Part shown: positions 29,167-38,528 of the stretch, piece after piece
Layout: each line of letters opens with the position of its first letter
How positions within the stretch are numbered: the stretch's first letter is position 1
Assembly (NCBI GenBank): GCA_038880555.1
Contig: JAVZRN010000003.1
Span: forward strand, 108,893-172,892
Length of the DNA: 64,000 bases
Direction of reading: 5' to 3'
Source of the DNA: Candidatus Bathyarchaeia archaeon
GTDB lineage: Archaea; Thermoproteota; Bathyarchaeia; Bathyarchaeales; Bathycorpusculaceae
The notes under the pieces: generated by a model
Seen by the model: the letters and a program-made list of their open reading frames with translations, nothing else
Database searches by the model: none
Told to the model about the DNA's origin: nothing
Translations under genes and position numbers: made by a program

Positions 29167-29960
29167 GAAACGATCCCACCAGCCACTGCAAGTAAGCATA
29201 TAGCCCTAACCATTTCATTAGTTGCGCCGAGAACATCTCCCGATGTGCCGCCAAAAATTCTCTCTGAAAGCTTTTCTAAAGAGAATCCTGCGAAAAAGCT
29301 GATCAGTAAAAAGATTATGCTTGAAAAACCAAAAAGCGGGAAAATAATTAGGAAAGAAATGGCATACGATAAGGCGATAAGTTTGCTCCCCTTATTAAGC
29401 TTAACAAACAATTCGCCCAGCCCACTATATGCTGGTTTTCCAAACCAAGCCATGGTAAACATCGCCAGTTTCGCTGAAACTTCGGCGCAAATCAAGGCTT
29501 TAAAAACAAGGTTAAAGTCTGTTAAGAAAACCCCGAGGAAAGCTAAAAACTCTACAAAAGCGGCTAAGAAAGCCCCCTTATAGGTTACAATCCAAGCGTG
29601 AGCCGCAAACCTCCTCTCTTCAAGCTTTTCGAATCCTAGAGCATTTCCTAAATCGACAAGCCCATCAAAATGTTGAAGCCCTGTCAAGACAAGCAAAAAG
29701 GAAAGGGTCGCTCCCGAAGAGAAAACTCTTGTAAGTATGCCTCCCCTAGCCCCAAGAAGTCTTTGTAAAATGGGCATGAAAAGTGAGAGTAAACTCGTGC
29801 AGAATTGGAAATATGCTGCTGCAAACAAGCCAATAATTCCCCCAACGAGGGGGAAAAGAAACATGTATTTTGCCGAGGTTTTAACGAAGCTCTCCTCTTT
29901 AGTTAATGGAATTATGGTGAGGAAGGCTACCAAATCTTTAAAAACATTCAAGGCCTTCAT
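29154..29960 (-). CDS. cobS: Adenosylcobinamide-GDP ribazoletransferase (CobS, copy 1)
   Basis: A 268-residue polytopic membrane enzyme that joins adenosylcobinamide-GDP to alpha-ribazole (phosphate), the last assembly step of the cobamide nucleotide loop. Seen in the sequence: N-terminal FKDLVAFLTIIPL, the LTGLQHFDGLVDLGNALG motif with its acidic residues, and C-terminal GGTSGDVLGATNEM. It sits just upstream of cobY. A second cobS lies at 34272. Start ATG at 29960. Confidence 0.9.
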   Translation of the reverse strand: MKALNVFKDLVAFLTIIPLTKEESFVKTSAKYMFLFPLVGGIIGLFAAAYFQFCTSLLSLFMPILQRLLGARGGILTRVFSSGATLSFLLVLTGLQHFDGLVDLGNALGFEKLEERRFAAHAWIVTYKGAFLAAFVEFLAFLGVFLTDFNLVFKALICAEVSAKLAMFTMAWFGKPAYSGLGELFVKLNKGSKLIALSYAISFLIIFPLFGFSSIIFLLISFFAGFSLEKLSERIFGGTSGDVLGATNEMVRAICLLAVAGGIVSWSF

Positions 29961-30033
29961 AACACGTTATTAAACTTACCGAAATAAAAATATGAATGTT
30001 GCTGTAGAAAGGCTTGCAATAAGGAGGATTAAC

Positions 30034-30900
30034 ATGCCCCTCGGGAAAACCGTTAAAGGCTTCTTGAAACTTTTAAGGCTTCCGTATTGGCTGATGACTG
30101 GAGGGATGTCGCTGCTAACTCTTTTGGCTTTAAAATCAGAAACATTATGGACATTAGATGTTAATATGTTGCTTCTAACTTTTTTCTCCATGGCCTTCAT
30201 AAGTTCGGCTGGATTCTCAATAAATGACTTTTTCGATCAAGACGGAGATGCATTAGTTAAACCAAATAGGCCCATCCCTGCGGGGGAGATATCCCCAAAA
30301 ACCGCCGTATACGTTTCAGCCATATTTTTCTTCCTAGGATTGCTCCAAGCATTCCTTCTTAACTGGTTATGTTTCTTGATTGTGCTGATAGACTCGGTTT
30401 TGTTAGTTTTCTATTCCGCGTTTGTAAAGCGGAAGTCTGGATTTATTTCAAACATTTTAGTTGGGGGTTTAATAGGAACAACATTTCTTTACGGTGAAGC
30501 TTCAGGATTCGGGAAAATAACCGCTGCTTCATTGGCTATGTACCCGATCTGTCTTGGAAGCATTGGTGGAAATGTCTTAAGGGACATTATAAGCCTAGAA
30601 GGCGACTGTATGGTGGGTTATCCAACTTTGCCACAAAAATTTGGTGTTGAAAATTCGGCTAAGATAGCGGCTTTATTCTTTATTGGCTGCGCAGTTTTTT
30701 CGCCGCTTCCCTATATATTTCACATTTTCAGCGAGAAATACTTAGTGCTTATGTTGATTTGGGGCTTAACGCTTACATGCTGTTCCGTTCGCCTTTTGAA
30801 GGCGCCCCTTTCACAAGAGACTGTGAGAAAAAATGAGCGGATAATGACCATGTCGATGATTTTTTTGCCGTTGGCTCTAATAATTGAGGTAGTAATATGA
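30034..30900 (+). CDS. UbiA-family prenyltransferase, DGGGP synthase type
   Basis: About 288 residues. The ATG at 30034 is chosen over one at 29992 because AAGGAGG lies seven bases before it. Multiple membrane helices and the Asp-rich prenyl-diphosphate motif NDFFDQDGDALVKPNRPIPAG identify UbiA; the second Asp-rich loop is present around DIISLEGD. In archaea this family includes digeranylgeranylglyceryl phosphate synthase, which adds the second ether-linked chain. The 4-nt overlap with the Tes-like gene supports a membrane-lipid role. Quinone or heme prenylation is the alternative. Confidence 0.8.
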   Translation: MPLGKTVKGFLKLLRLPYWLMTGGMSLLTLLALKSETLWTLDVNMLLLTFFSMAFISSAGFSINDFFDQDGDALVKPNRPIPAGEISPKTAVYVSAIFFFLGLLQAFLLNWLCFLIVLIDSVLLVFYSAFVKRKSGFISNILVGGLIGTTFLYGEASGFGKITAASLAMYPICLGSIGGNVLRDIISLEGDCMVGYPTLPQKFGVENSAKIAALFFIGCAVFSPLPYIFHIFSEKYLVLMLIWGLTLTCCSVRLLKAPLSQETVRKNERIMTMSMIFLPLALIIEVVI

Positions 30901-32378
30901 AAAAAACTGAAAGCATATGCCCAGAATGCCTTAAAGAAATTACGGTGGAAGTTCATCGAGATGAAGACAAAATTATAATGCGGAAAAAATGTAGAGAACA
31001 TGGATTATTCTCTGTTCCGCATTGGCAAAGCGCAAAAATCTTCAACTATGTGGAAAAATTTGACTTCTTTAAATATCACATTAAAAATGTAGATCCAAAC
31101 AAGGATGAAAAGTGTCCCTTTTCATGTGGACTCTGTAGCAATCATCTATCAAAAACCGTGATTGCAGTTATCGACCTGACAAAGAAATGTGACTTATATT
31201 GCTCTATATGCTTTGCCAGTTTTCCCGAATGCGAGAATGAATATGAACCTGGTAAAGATGAGGTTTTCAAGATGTTAGAGTTTTTAAGCCGCCTTAACCC
31301 CAAACCTCCAGCTGTACTTTTTTCGGGAGGTGAGCCGTTGCTAAGGGAGGATTTAGCCGAGATAATACGTTTTGCACATGAACTTGGCTTTTTAACAATT
31401 CTTGCAACCAACGGGGTTAGAATGGCTAAAAGCCCTAGTATAGCGGCTAAATTAAAGAGAAGCGGATTAAACATTGTCTATTTACAATTTGACAGCCTAA
31501 AAGATGAGGTTTATGGGAAGCTGAGAGGAAGGAAGCTTTTAGAAGAAAAGTTAAGGGTTATTGAAGTATGCCGCAAATACGATATTGAAGTTATACTGGT
31601 CCCCACCCTCATAAATGGGATAAACAACGATGAAATCGGGGACATTATAAGGTTTGCTGCTGAAAACTCATACATTGTGAGGGGGGTTGTGTTTCAGCCT
31701 ATTGCTTTCACGGGAAGAGCGTCAAATGGCTACCTAATAGACGAGTGGACAGATTACACTTTCGCAGAAGAAGTTGAAAAACAGACATCAAACGAAATAA
31801 AAGCTGAAGACCTCTACCCAGTTTCAATAATGACACCACCAATAATGGTCATGAGAAAATTCATGAAAAAACCTTGGCCGCTATTTTCATGCAGCCCCCA
31901 CTGTGGCATTGTAAATTGGATATTCGTTTCAAAGGACGGACGCCTAACACCACTGAACAAGCTCCTTAATTTTGAGAAATTCTTCGGCGAGCTGCTAAGG
32001 TTGTCTGAATCGGTTGACTCGAAAGGAAAAATTCAAATATTGTTAACCTTGTTTTTTGCGGCATTAAGATCACTGAACTGGACCATGGTCCAAAAAGAAG
32101 TTGGCATATTAAATTTTTTCAAAACAATTTTGAAGGTTCATGTGTCGCCGACATATAAGTCGCTTGGCAACATTAGACGAAGAATATTTCTGCTGGGATG
32201 CATGGCCTTCATGGACAGATACAACTTTGACATAAACCGTGTTAAAAGATGCGTAATCCATTATATCACACCGGATTTGAGGATAATTCCTTTCTGTGCC
32301 TACAACAACATCTACAGAACTCACATCGAAGCAGAATATTCTAAAAGGTGTTTGGAGGCCAAGGTCAAGCTTCTATAA
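30897..32378 (+). CDS. Radical SAM protein resembling tetraether lipid synthase (Tes)
   Basis: A 493-residue radical SAM protein. A Cys-containing N-terminal segment (ICPEC, CREHG, then CPFSCGLC) precedes the core C98, C102 and C105 (CDLYCSICFAS) and FSGGEPLLRED; further cysteines follow late in the protein (CSPHCG, CVIHYITPDLRIIPFC). This N-terminal layout and the CxxxCxxC context resemble the MJ0619/Tes family, which joins phytanyl chains tail to tail to make biphytanyl tetraethers. The ATGA overlap with UbiA fits lipid synthesis. Assignment is by motif and context; other members of the family have different substrates. Confidence 0.65.
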   Translation: MKKTESICPECLKEITVEVHRDEDKIIMRKKCREHGLFSVPHWQSAKIFNYVEKFDFFKYHIKNVDPNKDEKCPFSCGLCSNHLSKTVIAVIDLTKKCDLYCSICFASFPECENEYEPGKDEVFKMLEFLSRLNPKPPAVLFSGGEPLLREDLAEIIRFAHELGFLTILATNGVRMAKSPSIAAKLKRSGLNIVYLQFDSLKDEVYGKLRGRKLLEEKLRVIEVCRKYDIEVILVPTLINGINNDEIGDIIRFAAENSYIVRGVVFQPIAFTGRASNGYLIDEWTDYTFAEEVEKQTSNEIKAEDLYPVSIMTPPIMVMRKFMKKPWPLFSCSPHCGIVNWIFVSKDGRLTPLNKLLNFEKFFGELLRLSESVDSKGKIQILLTLFFAALRSLNWTMVQKEVGILNFFKTILKVHVSPTYKSLGNIRRRIFLLGCMAFMDRYNFDINRVKRCVIHYITPDLRIIPFCAYNNIYRTHIEAEYSKRCLEAKVKLL

Positions 32379-32874
32379 CTTTCAAACTCAGCACACAGAA
32401 ATTATTGGAAAATTCAAAACCACCAGTCTTTTCGTCGTATATCCACAACTCGAAAACCAAGTGGAAGTCTCCCGTATCATTAAAGGATATTTCTACTTGC
32501 TTTTCCCACCTTTCTCCCTTATTCAATACTGCGTTATAGCTTCTGTTTTCCTCCATTTGAAGAGGGATGAACTGAATTGGCTGGTCTGTTATTTTCAGCA
32601 AAACCTTACAAGAAATGCTTTTTTCCATGTGATTTTCAACAACAATCCATAATTTACACGTGTTATTTTCGCCGATAACAAGCAGTTCCGGGTAGTTTTT
32701 AGCCTCCTTTTGCTCGTCGAGTACGGAAAAGGAGACAAATTCGTTAGGTTTCATAAAGGCAATGTAACTGTATATTAAAAGGATGAAGGCTATAGTTAAT
32801 GCGATGGCTATTGGAATTGTATAATTGTCTTCTTCATAGAATTGTTTGATGATTTTCTGCACTTTTTCCTTCAA
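32365..32874 (-). CDS. DUF1616-like single-span membrane protein
   Basis: A 169-residue protein with one N-terminal membrane helix (residues 19-40) and an external beta-sandwich. The segment around NYPELLVIGENNTCKLWIVVENH resembles the DUF1616 ectodomain seen in archaeal envelope proteins. Its end overlaps the convergent radical SAM gene by 14 nt. It lies between lipid and glycosyltransferase genes, consistent with an envelope role; no activity can be assigned. Confidence 0.65.
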   Translation of the reverse strand: MKEKVQKIIKQFYEEDNYTIPIAIALTIAFILLIYSYIAFMKPNEFVSFSVLDEQKEAKNYPELLVIGENNTCKLWIVVENHMEKSISCKVLLKITDQPIQFIPLQMEENRSYNAVLNKGERWEKQVEISFNDTGDFHLVFELWIYDEKTGGFEFSNNFCVLSLKVIEA

Positions 32875-32918
32875 CCTTTTATTCCTCTACTATAGGAGCT
32901 GATTAGAGTTTCCCGACG

Positions 32919-34073
32919 CTAGATAAACTCTTCGTAGATCTCGATAAGCCTTTCCACATTTTCTTCCCAACTATATCTCTGCTCCACAATTTTTCTAATT
33001 TCTCCAATAATGCTGGATGCGTCGCTGTAAGAAAACTCCAACACCGCCTCAGCAAGGGCTGTCGCGTCATCCGACGGCACTATTTTCCCGCAATTTTTGT
33101 TAACAATTTCGGGTACGCCTCCGACGTTGGTCGCTATGATTGGAAGACCGCAAGCCATGGCTTCAAGTAAGACTAATGGCATACCTTCTCCAGACTTTGA
33201 GGGCAAAACAAATACATCTGAAGCATTGTAATAAAGGGGAAGGAGTTCATCTGAAACAAACCCCAACAGTTTAAAGTTTTTTTCAAGTTTAAACTCCCTT
33301 ATCTTCAAGCTGATTCGTTCGAAATCGGGGCCTCCTCCTGCCACCAAAAAGAGTAGCTTTGGATTTTTTTCCACCGCGATCCTTGCGCTTTCCAGCAGGA
33401 GGTCTATCCCATTCTTATATACTAGGCGTCTAACGGTTAAAACAATGAAAGAGTCCTTTGAGAGGCCCAAAAACTGTTTAACGTCTTTTTTAGATGCCGA
33501 CGGCTTGAAACGGTTTATGTCCACTCCGTTGTAGAGAACCTCGGTTTTACGTGGGTCTGCACCCAAGTTTAGAATATAGTTTAGTGTGGCTTTGCTGACA
33601 ACTAATATTTTGTCGGAGTCTTGCAAAACACTTCTACCAATTAAGAGGTCGTTTAGTTTTTCAGCGAAATCCCAGAAACCTCCATACTTTATAAAGGTGT
33701 TATGCTGCGTAAGCACTATAGGTTTTGAGTATTTTTTCGCTAGTTTTACGGCAAGGTAAGATGAAGGGTAGGGGTGTCCATGCACATGCACTAGGTCGCT
33801 GTCTCTAATGCGTTTTAAAAAAGTTCTATAACTATCTGGTTTAGGAATGATGTAAGGTATTCCTTGTTCCAAACCAATTTTTAAAACTGGATAGCAATAA
33901 ACTTCTATCCCGTCAAAAACGTAGTTTTTCCTTCCAGTTATATTACTTGTGAGAATAGCGGGTTTGAAGCCCATTTGCAGTAGACGTTTATTCTGTTCAT
34001 AGACAACTCTCTCTATTCCGCCCACGTGGGGCAAAAAAAGGTGGGTCACAACACATATTTTTGCAGATTTCAT
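32919..34073 (-). CDS. GT4 glycosyltransferase
   Basis: About 384 residues from the ATG at 34073. GT-B features: VVTHLFLPHVGGIERVVYE, VLYNGVDINRF and GEGMPLVLLEAMACGLP with the E-x7-E motif. A GTG nine bases upstream is the alternative start. It has its own promoter and no close partner gene, so the acceptor is unknown; polyprenyl-linked glycans or glycolipids are likely for this family. Confidence 0.85.
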   Translation of the reverse strand: MKSAKICVVTHLFLPHVGGIERVVYEQNKRLLQMGFKPAILTSNITGRKNYVFDGIEVYCYPVLKIGLEQGIPYIIPKPDSYRTFLKRIRDSDLVHVHGHPYPSSYLAVKLAKKYSKPIVLTQHNTFIKYGGFWDFAEKLNDLLIGRSVLQDSDKILVVSKATLNYILNLGADPRKTEVLYNGVDINRFKPSASKKDVKQFLGLSKDSFIVLTVRRLVYKNGIDLLLESARIAVEKNPKLLFLVAGGGPDFERISLKIREFKLEKNFKLLGFVSDELLPLYYNASDVFVLPSKSGEGMPLVLLEAMACGLPIIATNVGGVPEIVNKNCGKIVPSDDATALAEAVLEFSYSDASSIIGEIRKIVEQRYSWEENVERLIEIYEEFI

Positions 34074-34103
34074 TGTTTGCACTACGGAATTCTACGTTCG
34101 ACA

Positions 34104-34114
34104 AGTATAAAGCT
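34104..34114 (-). promoter_or_regulatory. TATA-box promoter of the GT4 gene
   Basis: Minus-strand AGCTTTATACTT type element about 35 nt before the ATG at 34073, giving a very short leader. Typical archaeal spacing. Confidence 0.45.
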
Positions 34115-34271
34115 TTACTTAAAAGTTGACAAGGAGTTTTTATTTAGTTTTAAAGAGAAAAATCGCTTGTGCCTTTTATGAACGTCTTGTCTTCTCGCGC
34201 CCAACCATTTTTAACTCTGGTTTTCTCCAATTTGCCTGAGCACTTCTTTAAGGCTTTCCCATAGTTTCTCC

Positions 34272-35030
34272 TCAAATGTAGCCCGTTGAAGCTAGTGCCA
34301 AAATGGAAAGTAAAGATGTCATGCGAGTCAACTCGTTTGAGGCTCCCATAACATCTCCTGTAACGCCTTTAAAATGGCTGTTTGAAACCCAGAGTATAAT
34401 AAGCGCTGCGATGAGGTTTACGCCAAAGGTGATTAAGCCAGCTGTTTTGAGGGCTAGAAAGGCTGTTACAAGCGAAATGGCCAAAGCGGCTCCCAGCCGG
34501 AGTCTCCTGCGGCTGCCATGCATGGCATTAACAAAGTATGTGTTCATCCCTTTGTGGGCAGATCTGCCAAACCCTGCCAGAACAACCATGGAGAGTTTGG
34601 CTAAGGTCTCCGAGGCTGTTAAACTTTGGAGGATAATAGGTTGTCCTAGATGGGAAATGCATAATGCGGTTGCCAGAACCGTTATTAAGCCCAGCATGAA
34701 GCCACCGGTTCCCGTTTGTTTATCATGCATTATTTCAATTTTCTTATCCGGTGGACCTTGATACATTAGGCCGTCTCCGAAATCAAGCAGTCCATCCATA
34801 TGGTGAAGTCCCGTCAGTAGAAGAATGAAGCCGCATGCCGCTACTCCAACTAACAAATTTGGAAGAACATGAGTTAAAGCCAAAGCAAACAGTCCGGATA
34901 TGAAGCCGATTAGGGCTCCGACAGCCGGGAAAAGATACATGAGATTTGAAGCATCAATGAGACAGTCTTCTGTCATGCCTACTGGGAAAATTGTCAAGAA
35001 CGCTATTAGGTTTTTAATCTTTTTAATCAT
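34272..35030 (-). CDS. cobS: Adenosylcobinamide-GDP ribazoletransferase (CobS, copy 2)
   Basis: A 252-residue polytopic membrane protein with the same landmarks as the copy at 29154: IKNLIAFLTIFPVG, LTGLHHMDGLLDFGDGL and GVTGDVMGASNEL. It overlaps cobT by 4 nt and starts a leftward-reading cobamide block (BtuF, BtuC, BtuD, CobT, CobS). The two CobS proteins are clearly diverged, so this is not a recent duplication; they may prefer different lower ligands or one may come from transfer. Confidence 0.9.
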   Translation of the reverse strand: MIKKIKNLIAFLTIFPVGMTEDCLIDASNLMYLFPAVGALIGFISGLFALALTHVLPNLLVGVAACGFILLLTGLHHMDGLLDFGDGLMYQGPPDKKIEIMHDKQTGTGGFMLGLITVLATALCISHLGQPIILQSLTASETLAKLSMVVLAGFGRSAHKGMNTYFVNAMHGSRRRLRLGAALAISLVTAFLALKTAGLITFGVNLIAALIILWVSNSHFKGVTGDVMGASNELTRMTSLLSILALASTGYI

Positions 35031-36124
35031 TGAGGTTCACCGTGTATAAGCTGGCTATATGCTTTCTCTATCTCCCTAAAAATCTTCTCAGCTGAAATTT
35101 CGCCCTTCGACTTCATGATTGCAGCTATGCATGCACCTCCTGCGCCTACGCCCTCTTTAACGGCTCCAGTTTCGTAGGCTTTTAAACCTTCAAATTTTGA
35201 GGAGCTGAAGTTTAGGTTTACAGCTAATATTGGTATGTCAGCAATCTGTTTGACCAAACCAACAAGGTCTGCGTTTCTGTCTGAAATAATCCATCTTGTG
35301 GTTCCTATTGCTAAATTATCAAGAATATCGGGTTTTAATGCTTTGATAATGGCAAGCATGGCGCTCATTTGAGTGCCGCCAGCCATCAAGACTGGGACTT
35401 CATCAGCTGCGCCCATCACCAATCCTGCAAATGCTGGCATTACTGGGTCTCCGACACATGAAATAGCCTTCAATGGATTCGTGGCTAAGGCTCCAAATTT
35501 TATGCCGGAAGCCTCCAAACCCGCCTTAACTGTTTCGATTTTAAGCTTATGGGGGTTGTTTGGCATGCTGCTACTAACTTTTCCTTCCGCGTTTACACCC
35601 ATGGCTAACAAAACGCCAAGGGCGGTTGTTGTCCCCCCCGGAACACTCTCACCGACGACGAGATAATCAACCGTCTTAGCCAAATTCTGTCCTACGACAA
35701 TCGCTCTCTCCATAACTTCCTTGGCGGCTTCTACAGCTTTCCCGGTCCTTATATCTCCACCGGGGCTGCCGCCGAGCTCTATAAATGGCGTTTGAGGCTT
35801 AACTTTTAACCCTCCGTTCACAACAAGGACTGGTATGTCAGCAAGTTTAAGCGCTGCCCTTGTAATTAGAGCGGGTGTAGGTATACCCTCAGGGGTTACA
35901 GGAACGCCGGATATGCATTTACACCTCCCGAAAAGCAGAAGTTCAACATCTGCTGGAGGCGTGTAGTCTGTTAACTCCGGATTTTTCCCTGCAGCAGATA
36001 TTCCTGAAATTTTTGCGGTCTCTGTCACTCCGACTACGCATATAAATAAGGTGTTTTTCCCCGTCAATTGTTTAAGGAAAACTTTTCCCTTCTCCATATT
36101 GTAGGCAAAAATTATATCATTCAA
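35027..36124 (-). CDS. cobT: Nicotinate-nucleotide-dimethylbenzimidazole phosphoribosyltransferase, archaeal type (CobT)
   Basis: A 365-residue cytoplasmic enzyme that activates the lower ligand base to its alpha-ribotide. The Gly-rich segments ELGGSPGGDIRTGKAVE and GESVPGGTTTALGVLLAMG are typical of the archaeal CobT family. It overlaps cobS copy 2 by 4 nt and follows the BtuD gene, placing nucleotide-loop assembly and corrinoid uptake in one transcript. Start is taken as the ATG at 36124; codon 10 is also ATG. Confidence 0.85.
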   Translation of the reverse strand: MNDIIFAYNMEKGKVFLKQLTGKNTLFICVVGVTETAKISGISAAGKNPELTDYTPPADVELLLFGRCKCISGVPVTPEGIPTPALITRAALKLADIPVLVVNGGLKVKPQTPFIELGGSPGGDIRTGKAVEAAKEVMERAIVVGQNLAKTVDYLVVGESVPGGTTTALGVLLAMGVNAEGKVSSSMPNNPHKLKIETVKAGLEASGIKFGALATNPLKAISCVGDPVMPAFAGLVMGAADEVPVLMAGGTQMSAMLAIIKALKPDILDNLAIGTTRWIISDRNADLVGLVKQIADIPILAVNLNFSSSKFEGLKAYETGAVKEGVGAGGACIAAIMKSKGEISAEKIFREIEKAYSQLIHGEPQ

Positions 36125-36148
36125 AATGGGAGCCTCCTTACTTTTTCG

Positions 36149-37420
36149 TTAGGCTCGTTTCTCATTTTCTAAAATCTTTAACACTGATGCAGCCTCAAAA
36201 CAGTTTTTCACGGTTATTGCATCGCCATTTTTTAATTTTACATAAAGTTCTTCTGCTTTTCCCTTTGTGAAATCCCTTTGCTGGATGGGTGTTTCATCCA
36301 CCACTATGACTTTTTTACCTTTTTTAACAGCATAAAGTGCTGCGTCTAGGTTTTTTAGGTTGCCGTTTCCGAAGCATACGTTGCTCAATATTACTATGTC
36401 CGCTTGGTCTATCATGCCTAGGTTTCTTTCATGGTTTTCGTCTGTAATTGGTGAGAATGGAGCCTCGCTTACTGTTGGAATTCCGAGCATTAAGCACTCT
36501 TCATAGTCGCTGTCTAAAAGGTTTAGAACTCCTGCTGTAATGTAATAGCCGTTTCTATATAGGAGTTTAATTAATGGAGCACCTGTTCCACCGCCGCATA
36601 TTACATGGATTTTAAGGTTTTTTGACGGCTTCATTTCTTGTAGTTGAGAGATGGGAACTATGTAAATAGAGTTTGTTATCGAATGTTTTCTCACCATTAC
36701 TTCTACGTTGAAGACTTTTCGTATGTTCTCTTCTGTTAAAATTTCGTCGACCTTCCCAATAGCGAAAATTTTGCCTTTGTGAAGCAAGATAGCCAAGTCG
36801 CAGTATCTGGCGGCTAAGTTGAAGTCGTGGAATACTGCTAGCGTTGCTATCCCCTTTTCAGCGCATATTTTCTTTAGTAAGTCCATTATTCCAATCTGGT
36901 TGCTTATGTCTAGGTGAGAGGTTGGTTCGTCGAGAAGCAGCACTTTAGGTTTCTGTGCTAGAGCTCTGGCTATCATAACGAGTTGCCTTTCCCCGCCGCT
37001 TAATTCGTTTATGGGTTTTTCAGCTAAATGCCATGTATTAGTAAGCATCATGGCTTCTTTAGCGATTTCCAAATCGGTTTGGTCTTCTCTTTCAAATCTG
37101 CGCATGTGAGGATGTCTTCCCATTAAAACAAGATCTAAGGCTGTGAAATCAAATTCTAAACTTGAGCTTTGGGGGACGACTGCCAAGTTTTTAGCCACAT
37201 CGGAGCTTTTCATGTTGAAAATATCCGCTTCATTTAATAGTACGGTTCCAACCTTCGGCTTTAAAGTTCGGCTTATAGCTCTCAAAAGTGTTGTTTTTCC
37301 GGAGCCGTTAGGGCCTAGTAACCCTACAAGCTCTCCGGAGTTAACAGAAAAGCTGACAGCCTCCAAAACCTTTACAGAACCGTAATAACAATCTACACCG
37401 CACACCTTTAAAACAACCAT
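36149..37420 (-). CDS. btuD: Corrinoid ABC transporter ATPase (BtuD) with extra C-terminal domain
   Basis: A 423-residue protein. Residues 1-255 form an ABC ATPase: Walker A GPNGSGKT at 36-43, signature LSGGE near 140, Walker B LLLDEP near 162 and H-loop FHD near 198. Residues 265-423 form a separate Rossmann-like domain opening with VICGGGTGAPLI, not part of the usual BtuD. It may bind a nucleotide or corrinoid intermediate, or regulate transport; this is inference. It lies between btuC and cobT and is spaced 11 nt from btuC. Confidence 0.85.
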   Translation of the reverse strand: MVVLKVCGVDCYYGSVKVLEAVSFSVNSGELVGLLGPNGSGKTTLLRAISRTLKPKVGTVLLNEADIFNMKSSDVAKNLAVVPQSSSLEFDFTALDLVLMGRHPHMRRFEREDQTDLEIAKEAMMLTNTWHLAEKPINELSGGERQLVMIARALAQKPKVLLLDEPTSHLDISNQIGIMDLLKKICAEKGIATLAVFHDFNLAARYCDLAILLHKGKIFAIGKVDEILTEENIRKVFNVEVMVRKHSITNSIYIVPISQLQEMKPSKNLKIHVICGGGTGAPLIKLLYRNGYYITAGVLNLLDSDYEECLMLGIPTVSEAPFSPITDENHERNLGMIDQADIVILSNVCFGNGNLKNLDAALYAVKKGKKVIVVDETPIQQRDFTKGKAEELYVKLKNGDAITVKNCFEAASVLKILENEKRA

Positions 37421-37431
37421 GCTCTTTTCAC

Positions 37432-38505
37432 CTAAATCCTAATTTTTCCAGTTTTCTTAAGCAGATAGATGAAGAACGGACAGCCCAGCATTGTGGTGAT
37501 TATCCCCGTTGGAAGAGTCAAGGGCCTAATTATGTTTCTTGCCACAGTATCGCAAAGCACTAAGATGGAGGCTCCGGTTAAAGCTGAAGATGGTAAAAGT
37601 ATTCTATGATCTGGCCCCACTAAAATTCGCATTATGTGGGGAACGATTAAGCCTATAAAGCCTATTATTCCGCTGATTGAAACTGCAACAGCCGTGATTA
37701 TAGAGGAAACTATTAGAACTGTTTTTTTGACTTTTTCAACTTCGACTCCCAGCTGTTTTGCTTGCTCCTCGCCTAACAATATTATATTGAAATCTCTGGC
37801 AAACGCGTATAGAATTATGAAGCCAATAATAACAGTGGGGGCGGCTATGTATATGTATTCCCATTTGCTTAGCGAGAAGCCTCCGAGGAGCCACATGTAA
37901 ACTGCGTGCAAGTCTTCTCCGGCAAGAGCCATCATTACCGAGATTAAGGCTGAGAAAAAGCTGCTTACAGCTATACCTGCAAGCAAAAGCCTAAGAACAG
38001 GCAACTCGGTTCCGGTTTTGGCTATGCCGTAAACTAAGAAAACTGTGGATACTGCGCCTAGAGAAGCCATAAACGGGATTGCGTAAACTGCTCCGAAAAG
38101 GCTGAAGCCAAGTCTTAGAACCATGGCTAAAGCCGCTCCAAAACCAGCTCCGGAGGCTACACCGAGCACATATGGGTCTGCCATAGGGTTTCTAAATAGG
38201 CATTGGAAAGCCACACCCGCTATTGACAACGCCACACCAACAACCACTGCCGAAAGAACTCTCGGAAGCCTTAACTGCACTATAACGGATTCCTCTATGC
38301 GCTCCCACTGGACAGGTATAAAGTTGTCTAACAGCGGGATTTCATGCAAAATTATTTTTAAGGCTCTATCAAAAGGTATAGCCATAGGACCTATAGCCGT
38401 TGCGACGCTCATAGAAAAAAGTAGAATTGCGGATAAAGAAACTAGGATGAGCGACCACTTAGCGAACCTTTTCAGATAGTTTATTTCCACACTTGAACTA
38501 TTCAT
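37432..38505 (-). CDS. btuC: Corrinoid/iron-siderophore ABC transporter permease (BtuC)
   Basis: A FecCD-family permease of about 357 residues from the ATG at 38505 (MNSSSVEINYLKRF); a longer frame to 38625 would overlap the preceding gene. About ten membrane helices. Family landmarks visible are LRLPRVLSAVVVG, FRNPMADPYVLGVASGAGFGA and the EAA-like ISGIIGFIGLIVPHIMR loop that contacts the ATPase. FecCD permeases also carry iron chelates, but the CobT/CobS linkage favours corrinoids. Confidence 0.85.
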   Translation of the reverse strand: MNSSSVEINYLKRFAKWSLILVSLSAILLFSMSVATAIGPMAIPFDRALKIILHEIPLLDNFIPVQWERIEESVIVQLRLPRVLSAVVVGVALSIAGVAFQCLFRNPMADPYVLGVASGAGFGAALAMVLRLGFSLFGAVYAIPFMASLGAVSTVFLVYGIAKTGTELPVLRLLLAGIAVSSFFSALISVMMALAGEDLHAVYMWLLGGFSLSKWEYIYIAAPTVIIGFIILYAFARDFNIILLGEEQAKQLGVEVEKVKKTVLIVSSIITAVAVSISGIIGFIGLIVPHIMRILVGPDHRILLPSSALTGASILVLCDTVARNIIRPLTLPTGIITTMLGCPFFIYLLKKTGKIRI

Positions 38506-38528
38506 GTCTACTTGGACGCACCTAACAT

